A model generated the notes under the pieces. The model worked only from the letters and a program-made list of their open reading frames with translations. It searched no databases and had not been told where the DNA came from. Both the position numbers and the translations under genes were made by a program. DNA of 12,117 nucleotides from an uncultured Porphyromonadaceae bacterium. Its GTDB lineage: Bacteria > Bacteroidota > Bacteroidia > Bacteroidales > Muribaculaceae. Of the stretch, positions 1 through 7,979 are shown piece by piece. Location: assembly GCA_902462525.1 (NCBI GenBank), contig CABQCA010000063.1:1-12117 (forward strand), in the 5' to 3' direction. Numbering within the stretch: position 1 is the first letter of the stretch; every line of letters begins with the position of its first letter.

Positions 1-249
1 AAGAGCAACAACGCCGCTCTTGCCCAGATCCTCACAAAGGACTACAGCAAAGCTAAATCGACTCTCGCTGCCATCAGTAGCCCCGACGCCACCACATACT
101 ACCTGATGGCCGTTCTCGGTGCCCGCACAAACAACGAATCGATGATCTCCACCAACCTCCGTCAGGCTATCCGCCTCGACAACAAGATGGCTCAGAAAGC
201 TCTCAACGACCTCGAATTCGCCAACTACAACATCAGCAACGCCCTCTGA
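1..249 (+). CDS. C-terminal fragment of a TPR-like protein (5' end outside window)
   Basis: Frame 1 is open from the first base and ends at TGA 247-249, giving 82 residues. The middle part (YYLMAVLGARTNNE followed by LRQAIRLDNKMAQKAL) has the paired-helix pattern of a tetratricopeptide repeat: a small/aromatic helix A, a short turn, then a helix B ending in 'A-I-x-L-D'. Proteins of Bacteroidales with periplasmic or outer-membrane roles often end in such repeats, but nothing here identifies the function. Codon choice is strongly biased to C-ending codons (AAC, GCC, CTC, GAC), as in well-expressed genes of high-GC Bacteroidales. A strong terminator follows 28 bp after the stop, so this gene is transcriptionally separate from the cas operon. 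Calling it TPR-like is moderately sure; the specific family is not determined. Confidence 0.7.
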   Translation, partial: KSNNAALAQILTKDYSKAKSTLAAISSPDATTYYLMAVLGARTNNESMISTNLRQAIRLDNKMAQKALNDLEFANYNISNAL

Positions 250-277
250 TAACACGCTTCTGAAAAAGCAATAATTT

Positions 278-321
278 AACAGCCGGACAAGCTTCTCAAT
301 CGCTTGTCCGGCTGTTTTTTT
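278..321 (+). terminator. Rho-independent terminator of the upstream gene
   Basis: The arms 278-292 and 302-316 are perfect reverse complements (15 bp, core AGCCGGACAAGC / GCTTGTCCGGCT) around a 9-nt loop. A run of seven T begins within the right arm and extends to 321. It lies shortly after the stop at 249 and should insulate the cas operon from upstream readthrough. Confidence 0.93.
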
Positions 322-348
322 GTTCAAATAAAATTTATCAATCGTTAA

Positions 349-379
349 CGCTGCAGTGCTTGAACCAGGCACTGCGGCG
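349..379. promoter_or_regulatory. Imperfect dyad overlapping the -33/-7 spacer of the cas promoter (candidate operator)
   Basis: CGCTGCAGTGC (349-359) and GCACTGCGGCG (369-379) form an 11-bp inverted repeat, with one G-T mismatch that could wobble-pair in RNA, around a 9-nt centre (360-368). The centre contains the TTG that serves as the -33 element of the downstream promoter. The right arm ends 3 bp before the TATCTTTG box. There is no T-tract, so it is not a terminator on this strand. A repressor binding here would block RNA polymerase; no regulator is encoded nearby. Confidence 0.5.
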
Positions 380-390
380 ACTTATCTTTG
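360..390 (+). promoter_or_regulatory. Bacteroidetes-type promoter P1 for the cas operon
   Basis: A TTG at 360-362 is separated by 20 nt from TATCTTTG at 383-390. This fits the Bacteroidetes primary-sigma consensus (TTTG, about 19-21 nt, TAnnTTTG). Transcription would start near 395, giving a leader of roughly 100 nt before the cas3 ATG at 493. It is the best promoter between the upstream terminator and cas3. Confidence 0.75.
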
Positions 391-465
391 CACCAAAACT
401 AAAAAAATCTGATAACCAAACATATATAATACTACAATAGATATACCGTTATACGATATTTGTCA

Positions 466-473
466 TATCTTTG
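466..473 (+). promoter_or_regulatory. Second -7 box (P2) immediately upstream of cas3
   Basis: TATCTTTG at 466-473 matches the Bacteroidetes -7 consensus exactly, 19 nt before the cas3 ATG. A start near 478 would leave a 5' UTR of only about 15 nt. No TTG is found at the expected -33 distance, so it is weaker than P1. GTTATA (448-453) and TATAAC (475-480) flank it as an inverted repeat. Confidence 0.45.
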
Positions 474-492
474 CTATAACAGAAACTTTACC

Positions 493-2673
493 ATGAAAAC
501 CGAATACGAAATCAAAATTGCTCACGTCAATACCACCACCGGCGACATTCAGACCTGTGGGGAGCATACTCGCGGAGTGAGCATGCTGGCCGGCCAATTC
601 GCAGCCGAATTCGGCTATGAGGCCTTCGGCCGCGTTCTCGGCACATTTCACGACAAAGGCAAGGAGAAATTCGATTTTCAGACATATATCCGTCTTAGCT
701 GCGGTCTTCCGGCATTAAGTACACATTACAGCGACAAATCGCACGCTTATGTCGGCGCAATACTTGCCCACTCGCTCTACCAGGGTGAAAACGGCCTGCT
801 CACATTCCCCATAGCCGGACATCACAGCGGCCTCGATAACTATTCCGACCTTGAGCGCAAACTCAGTGCCAAGGTTCCTGACGGCATTGACTGTCCGGCA
901 TCCGAAATCCTCGAACGGCTCAGATTACATCGCGCCGACTTGCATCACCTCGTAAGGATGCTTTTCTCCTGCCTTGTCGATGCCGACTTTTTAGATACCG
1001 AGGCCTTCATGAATCCCGATACCGGCAGCATGCGCAAAAATACGGCAAGCCTCGCATCGCTCGCCGACAAGCTGGAACACTATCTGCAGAAACTCAACAC
1101 GACAACAGCCGACACGCCCGTCAACCGCATACGAAAAGAAGTGCAGCAGGCATGTCGCAAGGCCTCGGTACGGGAGCGCGGATTCTACAGTCTGACCGTT
1201 CCCACAGGTGGCGGCAAGACTCTGAGTTCGCTTCTATGGGCCATATTGCATGCCATGCACAACGGTATGCGGCGAATCATCATCGCTATACCATACACAT
1301 CTATCATCGTACAGACAGCCACAATACTCAAGGAGATATTCGGCGACGAAAACGTGCTGGAACACCACTGCAACACCGTAGATGAGGCAGGCGGCAATTC
1401 GGCGACAAGGCTGAAAAAGAAACTTGCTGCCGAAAACTGGGACTGTCCTATAATAGTGACAACAAACGTACAGCTGTTTGAGTCGGTCTTTGCCTCTAAG
1501 GTATCGAAATGCCGTAAACTGCACAACATAGCCAACAGCGTGATCATTCTCGATGAAATACAGACGCTGCCGGTCCAACATCTGCAACCCATTGTCGACA
1601 GTCTCAACGCATACAGACGACTTTTCGGAACTTCAGTGCTGTTCACTACAGCAAGCATGCCGGCCCTGACAGGCAATCATCGCGGCAACGGCGGCAAGGA
1701 ATTCCGAGGCTTCGGCGATATAAAAGAGATAGTACCGCCCGGAAGCCGTCTTTACGACCGTCTGAGGCGCGTCGACATCGAATTCGATTATTCGCCAAGC
1801 AGCTACGACGATATCTCATCGCGCCTTACCGACTACAGCCGCGTGCTGTGCATTGTCAACACACGGCGAGATGCAGGCGAGCTATACAGCCGCCTGCCTG
1901 ACGAAGGCCGCAAATACCATCTCTCACGCATGATGTGTCCGGCCCACATACGCCGTACTATCGACGAGATTAAAGAAGCGCTGCGCAATCCCTCGTCCGA
2001 AGTGATACGTGTGGTTGCCACACAGCTTATCGAAGCGGGAGTCGATATAGATTTCCCGGTCGTGTACCGTCAGGAAGCCGGCCTCGACTCCATCCTTCAG
2101 GCAGCCGGACGCTGCAACCGTGAAGGACGGCTCGAAAGAGGACACACTACCGTTTTTTCATTAGCCGGCGAGCATGCGCTTCCATGCGGAACTATCAGTC
2201 AGGCAGCAGCTGCCTGCCGCAACACTGGCTTCGACGATCCGTTCGCACCTGAAGCAATGACGGACTATTTCAGACACTATTACAGCCGTTCACATACCTT
2301 CGATGCCGGTCCCGGCGGCGAGACAGCTTTTATTGAGGATGCCCTCGGCCGTCCTGCCGAGCTGCGCTTCCGCGATGCCGCCGAAGGCTTCCGGCTCATC
2401 AGCGACAAAGGCAAAACGCTCTACGTCAACTGGGGCGAAGGAGCTTCGCTCATATCCGGGTTGAAAGCCAACGGTCCTTCGCGCAACCTGATGCGCCGGC
2501 TGGGGCTGTATTCTGTGAATGTGACACAGCGCGACTTCGACACGCTGCGCCAATACGGAGCCGTCGAAGAAGTTATCGACGGCATATACTGGGTGCCCTC
2601 GCCGGCGCAGTACAGCGACCGAACGGGGCTCACTTTAGACAATACATGGCTTGAAGAAATATTAATAATATAA
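493..2673 (+). CDS. cas3: Cas3 helicase-nuclease, type I-C (HD domain plus SF2 helicase)
   Basis: Cas3 is recruited by Cascade once a target is bound; its HD domain nicks and degrades the displaced strand while the helicase translocates on ATP. The protein is 726 aa. In the HD domain, H25 (GEHT), H53-D54 (HDKGK), H84 and H110-H111 (GHHSG) are the expected metal ligands. The helicase shows Walker A (PTGGGKT, K242), the DExx box as DEIQ (354-357), motif III TASMPA, motif V (QLIEAGVDIDFP) and motif VI (QAAGRCNREGR, 536-546). The start is ATG 493; an upstream in-frame TTG at 460 would put the P2 promoter inside the gene and adds residues unlike Cas3. It is the first gene of the operon. The stop (TAA 2671-2673) lies within a TAATA tandem repeat that runs up to the cas5c start. 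All key motifs are intact, so it should be active. Confidence 0.96.
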   Translation: MKTEYEIKIAHVNTTTGDIQTCGEHTRGVSMLAGQFAAEFGYEAFGRVLGTFHDKGKEKFDFQTYIRLSCGLPALSTHYSDKSHAYVGAILAHSLYQGENGLLTFPIAGHHSGLDNYSDLERKLSAKVPDGIDCPASEILERLRLHRADLHHLVRMLFSCLVDADFLDTEAFMNPDTGSMRKNTASLASLADKLEHYLQKLNTTTADTPVNRIRKEVQQACRKASVRERGFYSLTVPTGGGKTLSSLLWAILHAMHNGMRRIIIAIPYTSIIVQTATILKEIFGDENVLEHHCNTVDEAGGNSATRLKKKLAAENWDCPIIVTTNVQLFESVFASKVSKCRKLHNIANSVIILDEIQTLPVQHLQPIVDSLNAYRRLFGTSVLFTTASMPALTGNHRGNGGKEFRGFGDIKEIVPPGSRLYDRLRRVDIEFDYSPSSYDDISSRLTDYSRVLCIVNTRRDAGELYSRLPDEGRKYHLSRMMCPAHIRRTIDEIKEALRNPSSEVIRVVATQLIEAGVDIDFPVVYRQEAGLDSILQAAGRCNREGRLERGHTTVFSLAGEHALPCGTISQAAAACRNTGFDDPFAPEAMTDYFRHYYSRSHTFDAGPGGETAFIEDALGRPAELRFRDAAEGFRLISDKGKTLYVNWGEGASLISGLKANGPSRNLMRRLGLYSVNVTQRDFDTLRQYGAVEEVIDGIYWVPSPAQYSDRTGLTLDNTWLEEILII

Positions 2674-2689
2674 TATAATATAATATAAT
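2666..2689 (+). repeat. TAATA pentanucleotide tandem repeat at the cas3/cas5c junction
   Basis: Four full copies of TAATA (2666-2685) plus a partial TAAT (2686-2689) run through the cas3 stop codon and into the first two bases of the cas5c ATG (2688-2690). The tract makes up the whole 14-nt intergenic gap. In Bacteroidetes, A/T-rich DNA before the ATG helps initiation in place of a Shine-Dalgarno site, so this tract probably acts as the cas5c ribosome-loading region. Confidence 0.9.
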
Positions 2690-3356
2690 GGAATATACCG
2701 ACAAAGAGTATTGCCTCGAGGTGTGGGGCGACATAGCGTGCTTCACACGGCCGGAGCTGAAAGTAGAGCGAGTGAGCTACGACGTGATTACGCCATCGGC
2801 AGCCCGCGCCATATTCGAGGCCATCTACTGGAAGCCAGCCATAAGGTGGGAGATCACGCGTATCGAGGTCATCAATCCTATCCGCCGTACTTCTGTCCGA
2901 CGCAACGAAGTCGGCGCCGTAGCCGTCAAAAAACCGATCTTCATCGAGGAGAAACGTCAGCAGAAAAACACGCTGATGCTGAAGGATGTGCGTTACCGCA
3001 TTTATGCTCGCATGGTGTTTATCCCAGTGCGTTGCCGCGAGGGCGGCACCCGCCTGCCGGGTGCCGACGAGAATCCCGGCAAGTACAATGCCATCTTCGA
3101 GCGCCGAGCTGCACTCGGCCAGTGCTTCAGCCAGCCATACCTCGGCACACGCGAATGTGCGGCCTTCTTCGAGCTTATCGAAAACGACAGTCAGAAAACC
3201 GAGGCGCCGATCGCCGAAAGCCGCGACTTCGGCATCATGCTCTACGACCTCGATTTTTCAAATCCCAATGACATACGTCCGATGTTTTACCATGCCAATA
3301 TGGAAAACGGCGTCATCACGGTGCCGTCGCCCGATAGCCCCCTGATACTGAGATGA
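2688..3356 (+). CDS. cas5c: Cas5c (Cas5d), crRNA-processing endoribonuclease and Cascade subunit
   Basis: In type I-C there is no Cas6; Cas5c cuts the repeat RNA at the base of its hairpin and stays bound to the 5' handle as part of Cascade. The 222-aa protein has the usual family length. Recognisable features are the N-terminal RAMP strand (YCLEVWGDIACFTRPELKVE), the segment ITPSAARAIFEAIYWKP with Y47, which I take to be the conserved tyrosine implicated in cleavage in characterised Cas5d proteins, and the NTLMLKDVRYRIYARM block typical of the family. It follows cas3 by 14 nt and its stop overlaps the cas8c start (ATGA, 3353-3356), suggesting translational coupling. Assignment is firm; the exact catalytic residues are inferred from the family. 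Confidence 0.95.
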   Translation: MEYTDKEYCLEVWGDIACFTRPELKVERVSYDVITPSAARAIFEAIYWKPAIRWEITRIEVINPIRRTSVRRNEVGAVAVKKPIFIEEKRQQKNTLMLKDVRYRIYARMVFIPVRCREGGTRLPGADENPGKYNAIFERRAALGQCFSQPYLGTRECAAFFELIENDSQKTEAPIAESRDFGIMLYDLDFSNPNDIRPMFYHANMENGVITVPSPDSPLILR

Positions 3357-5098
3357 TACTTAAAGCTCTATACGATTACTATCACCGTTCGGGCAATCTT
3401 GCCCCTTTCGGAACGGAATATAAGGAAATATCCTTCCTTATTGTCATCGACAGCGAAGGCCGCTTTCTGCGGCTTGAGGACAGACGGCTCGACAAGAAGC
3501 GGGCACAAAAGTTTCTCGTTGTCAAAGGCTCGCGCACAAGCGGCATTAAACCTTACTTTCTTTGGGATAATGTGGAGTACGTAGCCAACTACAGCGAGGA
3601 ACATGCCCTGCTCGAAAAGAAAACCGATAGCTCGAAAATAGCGGAGCTGCACGATTCGATAGCGAAAACGCAGGCCAAACACAACGCCTTCGTCAGCCAA
3701 TGCACCGACCTTGCCCGTCTGCACCCCGACAATGCCGCTATCAGGGCTGTCGCTTCGTTCTACCAAAGCGGGCAGCTCGAAAAAATCTACAGCGACCCTC
3801 TATGGCCGGAAATAGCCAAAAAGCCTATTGTCAACCTGTCGTTCCTCCTCGACGGCGATACATCTGCCATTGCCGAAGACATCTGTCTCCGGCCGAAAAT
3901 GGAAGAATCCGAAGATGGCAAAGAATCCATCTGCCTCGTTACCGGCAATTACGGCGTCTCGGTCGTAAGCACCACTTCGACTCCTATCGTTGGAGGAAAA
4001 TCGAACGGTCGCCTGGTGTCATTTCAGGTCAGCTCGGGCTACGACTCTTATGGTAAAAAGAACTGCCACAACGCGCCGATATCAGAAGACGCAGAAGCAG
4101 CATATACGACGGCACTCAACAAACTGCTTGCACGCGACTCGCATAATAAATTCGTCGTCGGCAGCCGCACTTTCGTCTTCTGGACTTCGAACGAAAGCCC
4201 GGCATCGCAGAAAGCCGAAGAAGCCATGTCCGATCTCATCGCCTTTGTTGATGTCGAAACCGACGATCCCAACGCCCGCATCGACCTTGTGCGCAGTGTG
4301 TTCAACGACATCTATTCAGGCCGCATACCCTCCGAAGCAACCGACCGCTTCTTCTTCCTCGGCCTTGCGCCCAATGCAGCCCGAATAGCCGTCACTTACT
4401 GGAACGAATGTTCGCTCAAGGAATTCGCCGGACGCATACTCCACCATTTCGACGATATGGCGGTTGTCGATACCCGAAAGGTCAAAAAGCCCTATGCCGG
4501 CATCTACAATATCCTCGGAGCTGTGACACTGAACGGCAAAAGCTCCGAAGTGCAGCCCAACCTGCCCGAAGCCGTGTTCAAGTCGATACTGCAAAACGCA
4601 CCCTATCCCTTTGCCCTGTTCTCCGCCGCAATGCGACGCATCAGAGCCGAACAGAATATCAACATCACCCGTGCCGCCATAATCAAGGCATATCTCAACA
4701 GACTGAACAATAACAATTCTAAATTACATACTATGCTCGACACTAACGACACCAACGCCGGCTATGTCTGCGGCCGTCTCTTCGCCATTCTGGAGAATAT
4801 CCAGGAACGCGCCAACGGCACCGCCACCATAGGCTCGCGCTATCTGAACTCCGCATCCGCTACCCCCGGAGCTGTATTCGCAACCCTGCTGAACCTGTCG
4901 TCGCACCATATCGACAAGCTTAACCCCGGCCAGCAGATACTCTTCGAAAAACTAAAAGGAGAAATCATAGGCCGCCTCGGCGCCGACGGATTCCCCGCAC
5001 GCCTGAACCTTCAGGATCAGGGCCGCTTCATGGTCGGATACTATCACCAGCGTCAGGACCTCTACACTTCCAAAGCCGATAAAAAAGAAAACGATTAA
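3353..5098 (+). CDS. cas8c: Cas8c (Csd1), large subunit of type I-C Cascade
   Basis: Cas8c reads the PAM and recruits Cas3. The 581-aa protein begins [20 protein letters not shown], close to the usual Csd1 start. The Csd1 signature lies at about residues 200-285: [12 protein letters not shown], then [38 protein letters not shown], and VGSRTFVFW. The start overlaps the cas5c stop by 4 nt (ATGA), and cas7c begins 26 nt after its end. The last 121 residues (from M461) correspond in place and size to the small subunit Cas11c, which in studied I-C systems is made from an internal start; see the separate entry. Length and motifs are full, with no frameshift. Confidence 0.95.
   Translation: MILKALYDYYHRSGNLAPFGTEYKEISFLIVIDSEGRFLRLEDRRLDKKRAQKFLVVKGSRTSGIKPYFLWDNVEYVANYSEEHALLEKKTDSSKIAELHDSIAKTQAKHNAFVSQCTDLARLHPDNAAIRAVASFYQSGQLEKIYSDPLWPEIAKKPIVNLSFLLDGDTSAIAEDICLRPKMEESEDGKESICLVTGNYGVSVVSTTSTPIVGGKSNGRLVSFQVSSGYDSYGKKNCHNAPISEDAEAAYTTALNKLLARDSHNKFVVGSRTFVFWTSNESPASQKAEEAMSDLIAFVDVETDDPNARIDLVRSVFNDIYSGRIPSEATDRFFFLGLAPNAARIAVTYWNECSLKEFAGRILHHFDDMAVVDTRKVKKPYAGIYNILGAVTLNGKSSEVQPNLPEAVFKSILQNAPYPFALFSAAMRRIRAEQNINITRAAIIKAYLNRLNNNNSKLHTMLDTNDTNAGYVCGRLFAILENIQERANGTATIGSRYLNSASATPGAVFATLLNLSSHHIDKLNPGQQILFEKLKGEIIGRLGADGFPARLNLQDQGRFMVGYYHQRQDLYTSKADKKEND
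4733..5098 (+). CDS. cas11c: Candidate Cas11c small subunit from an internal start in cas8c
   Basis: Known for type I-C: the Cas8c gene also yields its C-terminal ~120 residues as a separate small subunit, Cas11c, which lines the Cascade belly. Here an in-frame ATG at 4733-4735 (Cas8c M461) would give a 121-aa protein starting [20 protein letters not shown]. The roughly 30 bases before it, including ACAATAACAATTCTAAATT and ACATACT, form an A/T-rich patch that stands out within GC-rich coding sequence. It resembles the A/T-rich initiation regions of other genes in this window, such as cas7c and cas5c. Codons in the patch (AAT, TCT, TTA, CAT) are unlike the C-ending bias of the rest of the gene, consistent with selection on RNA rather than protein. 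Other nearby methionines are much worse placed. This is an inference supported by position, length and base composition. Confidence 0.7.
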   Translation: MLDTNDTNAGYVCGRLFAILENIQERANGTATIGSRYLNSASATPGAVFATLLNLSSHHIDKLNPGQQILFEKLKGEIIGRLGADGFPARLNLQDQGRFMVGYYHQRQDLYTSKADKKEND

Positions 5099-5124
5099 CG
5101 AATAACCCTAAAATCATAAATAAA

Positions 5125-5985
5125 ATGAACGAGATTAAAAACCGTTACGACTTCGTTTACATCTTCGACGTACTGGACGGCAACCCCAACGGCGATCCTG
5201 ACGCCGGCAACCTGCCCCGCATTGACATCGAGACCGGCATGGGCCTCGTGACCGATGTATGCCTCAAACGCAAGGTGCGCAACTATGTGCAGACCGCCCG
5301 CAACTGTGCTCCCGGCTTCGACATCTTCATCAAGGAGAAAGCCGTGCTCAACAACGCGATTGACGCCGCTTACGACGCCGCTACAGTCGTCGAGGCCAAA
5401 ACCGCCGACAAGGTCGATGCAGCCCGCCGTGTCATGTGCTCGCGCTACTACGATGTCCGCACTTTCGGCGCCGTAATGTCGACAGGCAAGAACGCCGGCC
5501 AGGTGCGAGGTCCCATTCAGTTTACCTTTGCCCGCTCGGTCGATCCTATCGTCAGTCAGGAACATTCTATCACCCGCATGGCCGTGGCAACCGAAAAAGA
5601 GGCAGAAAAACAGTCGGGCGACAACCGCACCATGGGCCGCAAGGCAACCGTGCCCTACGGCCTCTATGTGGCACACGGCTTTATCTCGGCAAATCTCGCA
5701 GGCCAGACCGGTTTCTCCGAAGAAGACCTCGAGCTGTTCTGGGAGGCTCTCGCCAACATGTTCGACATCGACCGTTCTGCCGCCCGCGGACTCATGAGCC
5801 CGCAGCGTCTCATCGTCTTTCGTCACGATTCGGAGCTTGGCAACGCTCAGGCCAACAAGCTCTTCGATTTGGTCACCATCCGTCGCAAAGACCCGGCTGC
5901 AGTCGCCCGTAATTTCAGCGACTACGAGGTCTCCGTCGACACCGCCGCCCTTCCCAACGGCGTCGAAATCCTCAACATGTTATAA
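5125..5985 (+). CDS. cas7c: Cas7c (Csd2), backbone subunit of type I-C Cascade
   Basis: Cas7 polymerises along the spacer part of the crRNA, forming the Cascade backbone. The 286-aa protein has the typical Csd2 length and begins with the diagnostic block [20 protein letters not shown] at about residues 8-27, followed by [12 protein letters not shown]. Other typical parts are [14 protein letters not shown] and [18 protein letters not shown], then the QEHSITRMA segment and the C-terminal [16 protein letters not shown]. The upstream gap (5099-5124) is A-rich (ATAAATAAA just before the ATG) without a Shine-Dalgarno site. cas4 follows after 15 nt. A long open frame exists on the opposite strand but is a by-product of GC-rich codon use. 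Confidence 0.96.
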   Translation: MNEIKNRYDFVYIFDVLDGNPNGDPDAGNLPRIDIETGMGLVTDVCLKRKVRNYVQTARNCAPGFDIFIKEKAVLNNAIDAAYDAATVVEAKTADKVDAARRVMCSRYYDVRTFGAVMSTGKNAGQVRGPIQFTFARSVDPIVSQEHSITRMAVATEKEAEKQSGDNRTMGRKATVPYGLYVAHGFISANLAGQTGFSEEDLELFWEALANMFDIDRSAARGLMSPQRLIVFRHDSELGNAQANKLFDLVTIRRKDPAAVARNFSDYEVSVDTAALPNGVEILNML

Positions 5986-6000
5986 GAGAAACCCCACATC

Positions 6001-6666
6001 ATGTTTGCACAGGACGACTGGCTGATGCTTTCAGAAATACAGCATTTCCTTTTTTGTCCGCGCCAGTGGGCACTGATTTCTATCAATCAGCAGTGGGAAG
6101 ACAATGTTCTGACTGTTGAAGGCACCCTCCTGCACGAAAATGTCGACGATTCATTCTATCGCCTGTGCAACAGCGGACGTCTCACCCTGCGCAGAGTGCC
6201 TCTGGCATCTGCGCAGATGGGCGTCAGCGGTTTTTCGGACGCTATAGAGCTTATCCCGGCAACTGAACAGGGCATGAAAATAGATGGTTACCACGGCCTT
6301 TGGACTCCCTACCCGGTAGAATTCAAGCACGGACAGCCGAAAGAAGGCTACTCCGACGAAGCACAGCTTGCGGCGCAGGTAATGTGCCTCGAAGAAATGT
6401 ACGGTCTGTCACTCGACGAAGGAGCTCTATTCTACGCAAAGACCCGCCGAAGGCAGACGGTGAAAATAAGCGACGAACTTCGTGAAATAACGCGGGATTC
6501 GTTCCTCGACATGCACGATATGCTGTCGCGCGAAAAAATACCCGAAGCCGTTCCATCGCCCAAGTGCGCCGGCTGCTCGCTCATAGACATCTGCATGCCC
6601 TACTCGGGCCATGGCAAAGACGTGTCACACTATCTTAAGAAATACTTCGATGAGAACACTCCTTAA
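6001..6666 (+). CDS. cas4: Cas4 Fe-S exonuclease for spacer acquisition
   Basis: Cas4 works with Cas1-Cas2 to choose PAM-bearing prespacers, trim their 3' ends and set insertion direction. The 221-aa protein has the four cysteines for a 4Fe-4S cluster: C19 (HFLFCPRQWAL) and C189, C192, C198 (CAGCSLIDIC). The RecB-type nuclease motifs follow in order: GTLLHENV with the histidine, a FSDAIEL aspartate, VEFKHG (E-x-K), and EAQLAAQVMCLEEMY (the QxxxY-like motif). Its 3' end overlaps cas1 by 17 nt (6650-6666), an arrangement that supports coupled production of the adaptation proteins. All expected residues are present, so it looks active. Confidence 0.95.
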   Translation: MFAQDDWLMLSEIQHFLFCPRQWALISINQQWEDNVLTVEGTLLHENVDDSFYRLCNSGRLTLRRVPLASAQMGVSGFSDAIELIPATEQGMKIDGYHGLWTPYPVEFKHGQPKEGYSDEAQLAAQVMCLEEMYGLSLDEGALFYAKTRRRQTVKISDELREITRDSFLDMHDMLSREKIPEAVPSPKCAGCSLIDICMPYSGHGKDVSHYLKKYFDENTP

Positions 6667-7672
6667 CACTCTTTACATCACCAATCCTGAGGCATATCTC
6701 AGCAAAGACGGTCTCAACGTGGTTGTCACAGTCAAGGAAGAGGAAAAACTGCGGATACCCACGGTCAACATCGAAGCCATCGTCACGTTCGCTCATGCCG
6801 GTGCGTCGCCGGGCCTGATGAAATTATGCGCCGACAGCGGAATCAGCCTCTCCTTTCTCACCCGACAGGGTCGCTTCATCGGCCGTTTTCAGGGTCCCGT
6901 ACATGGCAATGTGCTTCTGCGACGGGCTCAGCACCGACTCCTCGACGACTCTGAGCGCTCACTGCATCTGGCACGCCTATTCATAGCCGGTAAGATTCAG
7001 AATTATCAGCGAATTCTGCAGCGCAGGCAGCGCGACTACGACGAAAACGCCGATGTCGCCCGTGTCGTGCTTTCGCTGGGCCGCTTGAAAAACGCAGCTC
7101 TCGGCGCTATTTCGGCCGACGAACTGCGCGGCTTCGAAGGACAGGCTGCAGCCGACTATTTTTCGGTTTTCAATGAGCTGCTGACCAAACAGCGCGATTC
7201 CTTTTCAATAGCCGGAAGGTGCCGCAGGCCGCCCCGCGACCCCGTCAACGCTATGCTCTCCTTTGCCTACACCCTTATAGCCAACGATGTCGCATCGGCA
7301 CTCGAAACCGTAGGGCTGGATCCCTATATCGGCGTTTTCCACACCCTGCGCCCGGGCCGCACTTCGCTGGCACTCGACCTGATGGAAGAAATGAGAGCAT
7401 ATCTCGGCGACCGTTTTGTAATTTCTCTCGTCAACCGATGTCAGGTGACCCCGCGCGACTTTGCAAGCCGGGGCGAACAAGGAATAATAATGACCGATGA
7501 ATGCCGCAAAACATTCATATCGGCATGGCAACAGCGAAAAAAAGAAATCATAACACACCCTTATCTTCAGGAAAAGATTGCCATCGGCCTGCTTCCACAC
7601 GTCCAGAGCCTCCTTCTTGCACGGTATATGCGCGGCGATTTAGATGATTACCCGGTATTCCTGATAAAATAA
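6650..7672 (+). CDS. cas1: Cas1 integrase, type I-C
   Basis: Cas1 forms the Cas1-Cas2 integrase that inserts new spacers at the leader end of the array. I chose ATG 6650 (MRTLLNTLYITNPEAYLSKDG), which matches the family N-terminus and gives 340 aa; the ATG at 6611 in the same frame would add 13 residues deep inside cas4. The metal-binding triad is visible as E163 (GFEGQAAADYF), H231 (GVFHTLRPGRTSLALDLMEE) and D243 in the same block, with E246/E247 close by. It overlaps the end of cas4 by 17 nt, and cas2 begins 16 nt after its stop. Confidence 0.96.
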   Translation: MRTLLNTLYITNPEAYLSKDGLNVVVTVKEEEKLRIPTVNIEAIVTFAHAGASPGLMKLCADSGISLSFLTRQGRFIGRFQGPVHGNVLLRRAQHRLLDDSERSLHLARLFIAGKIQNYQRILQRRQRDYDENADVARVVLSLGRLKNAALGAISADELRGFEGQAAADYFSVFNELLTKQRDSFSIAGRCRRPPRDPVNAMLSFAYTLIANDVASALETVGLDPYIGVFHTLRPGRTSLALDLMEEMRAYLGDRFVISLVNRCQVTPRDFASRGEQGIIMTDECRKTFISAWQQRKKEIITHPYLQEKIAIGLLPHVQSLLLARYMRGDLDDYPVFLIK

Positions 7673-7688
7673 ACAAGTCATCTTATAT

Positions 7689-7979
7689 ATGCTCATCCTT
7701 GTTACATACGATGTTGCCATCAATACAGAGTCCGGGCAGAAACGCCTGCGACGAGTGGCGCGCCAATGTCTCAACTACGGCCGGCGGGTTCAGAATTCGG
7801 TCTTTGAATGTATTATCAACGAGGCACAGTTTGTGAGTCTTAAGGCATCCTTGACCAAAATAATAAACCCCAAAACAGACAGCATCCTTATTTATATCCT
7901 CGGCAAAAACTGGCGGCGAAATATCGTACGCCTCGACTGCGAAACAACATACGATGTCGAAGACACTCTTATTGTCTGA
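7689..7979 (+). CDS. cas2: Cas2, structural partner of Cas1
   Basis: Cas2 dimers bridge two Cas1 dimers in the integration complex. The 96-aa protein has a ferredoxin-like fold pattern: the first strand MLILVTYDV ends in D8, the conserved aspartate. It is followed by RLRRVARQCLNYGRRVQNSVFEC, the usual I-C helix and second strand, then DSILIYILGKNW. It is the last cas gene; no terminator follows, and the CRISPR leader begins directly after the stop. Length and sequence are typical. Confidence 0.96.
   Translation: MLILVTYDVAINTESGQKRLRRVARQCLNYGRRVQNSVFECIINEAQFVSLKASLTKIINPKTDSILIYILGKNWRRNIVRLDCETTYDVEDTLIV

Noticed and set aside
460..492. Extended cas3 N-terminus from an in-frame TTG at 460
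   Set aside because: The extension would cover a consensus -7 box, starts with a weak codon, and the added residues do not resemble Cas3; ATG 493 fits better.
5095..5826. 243-codon open frame on the minus strand opposite cas7c
   Set aside because: Antisense shadow of a clear Csd2 gene, with low-complexity His/Gly/Val-rich translation and no start context.
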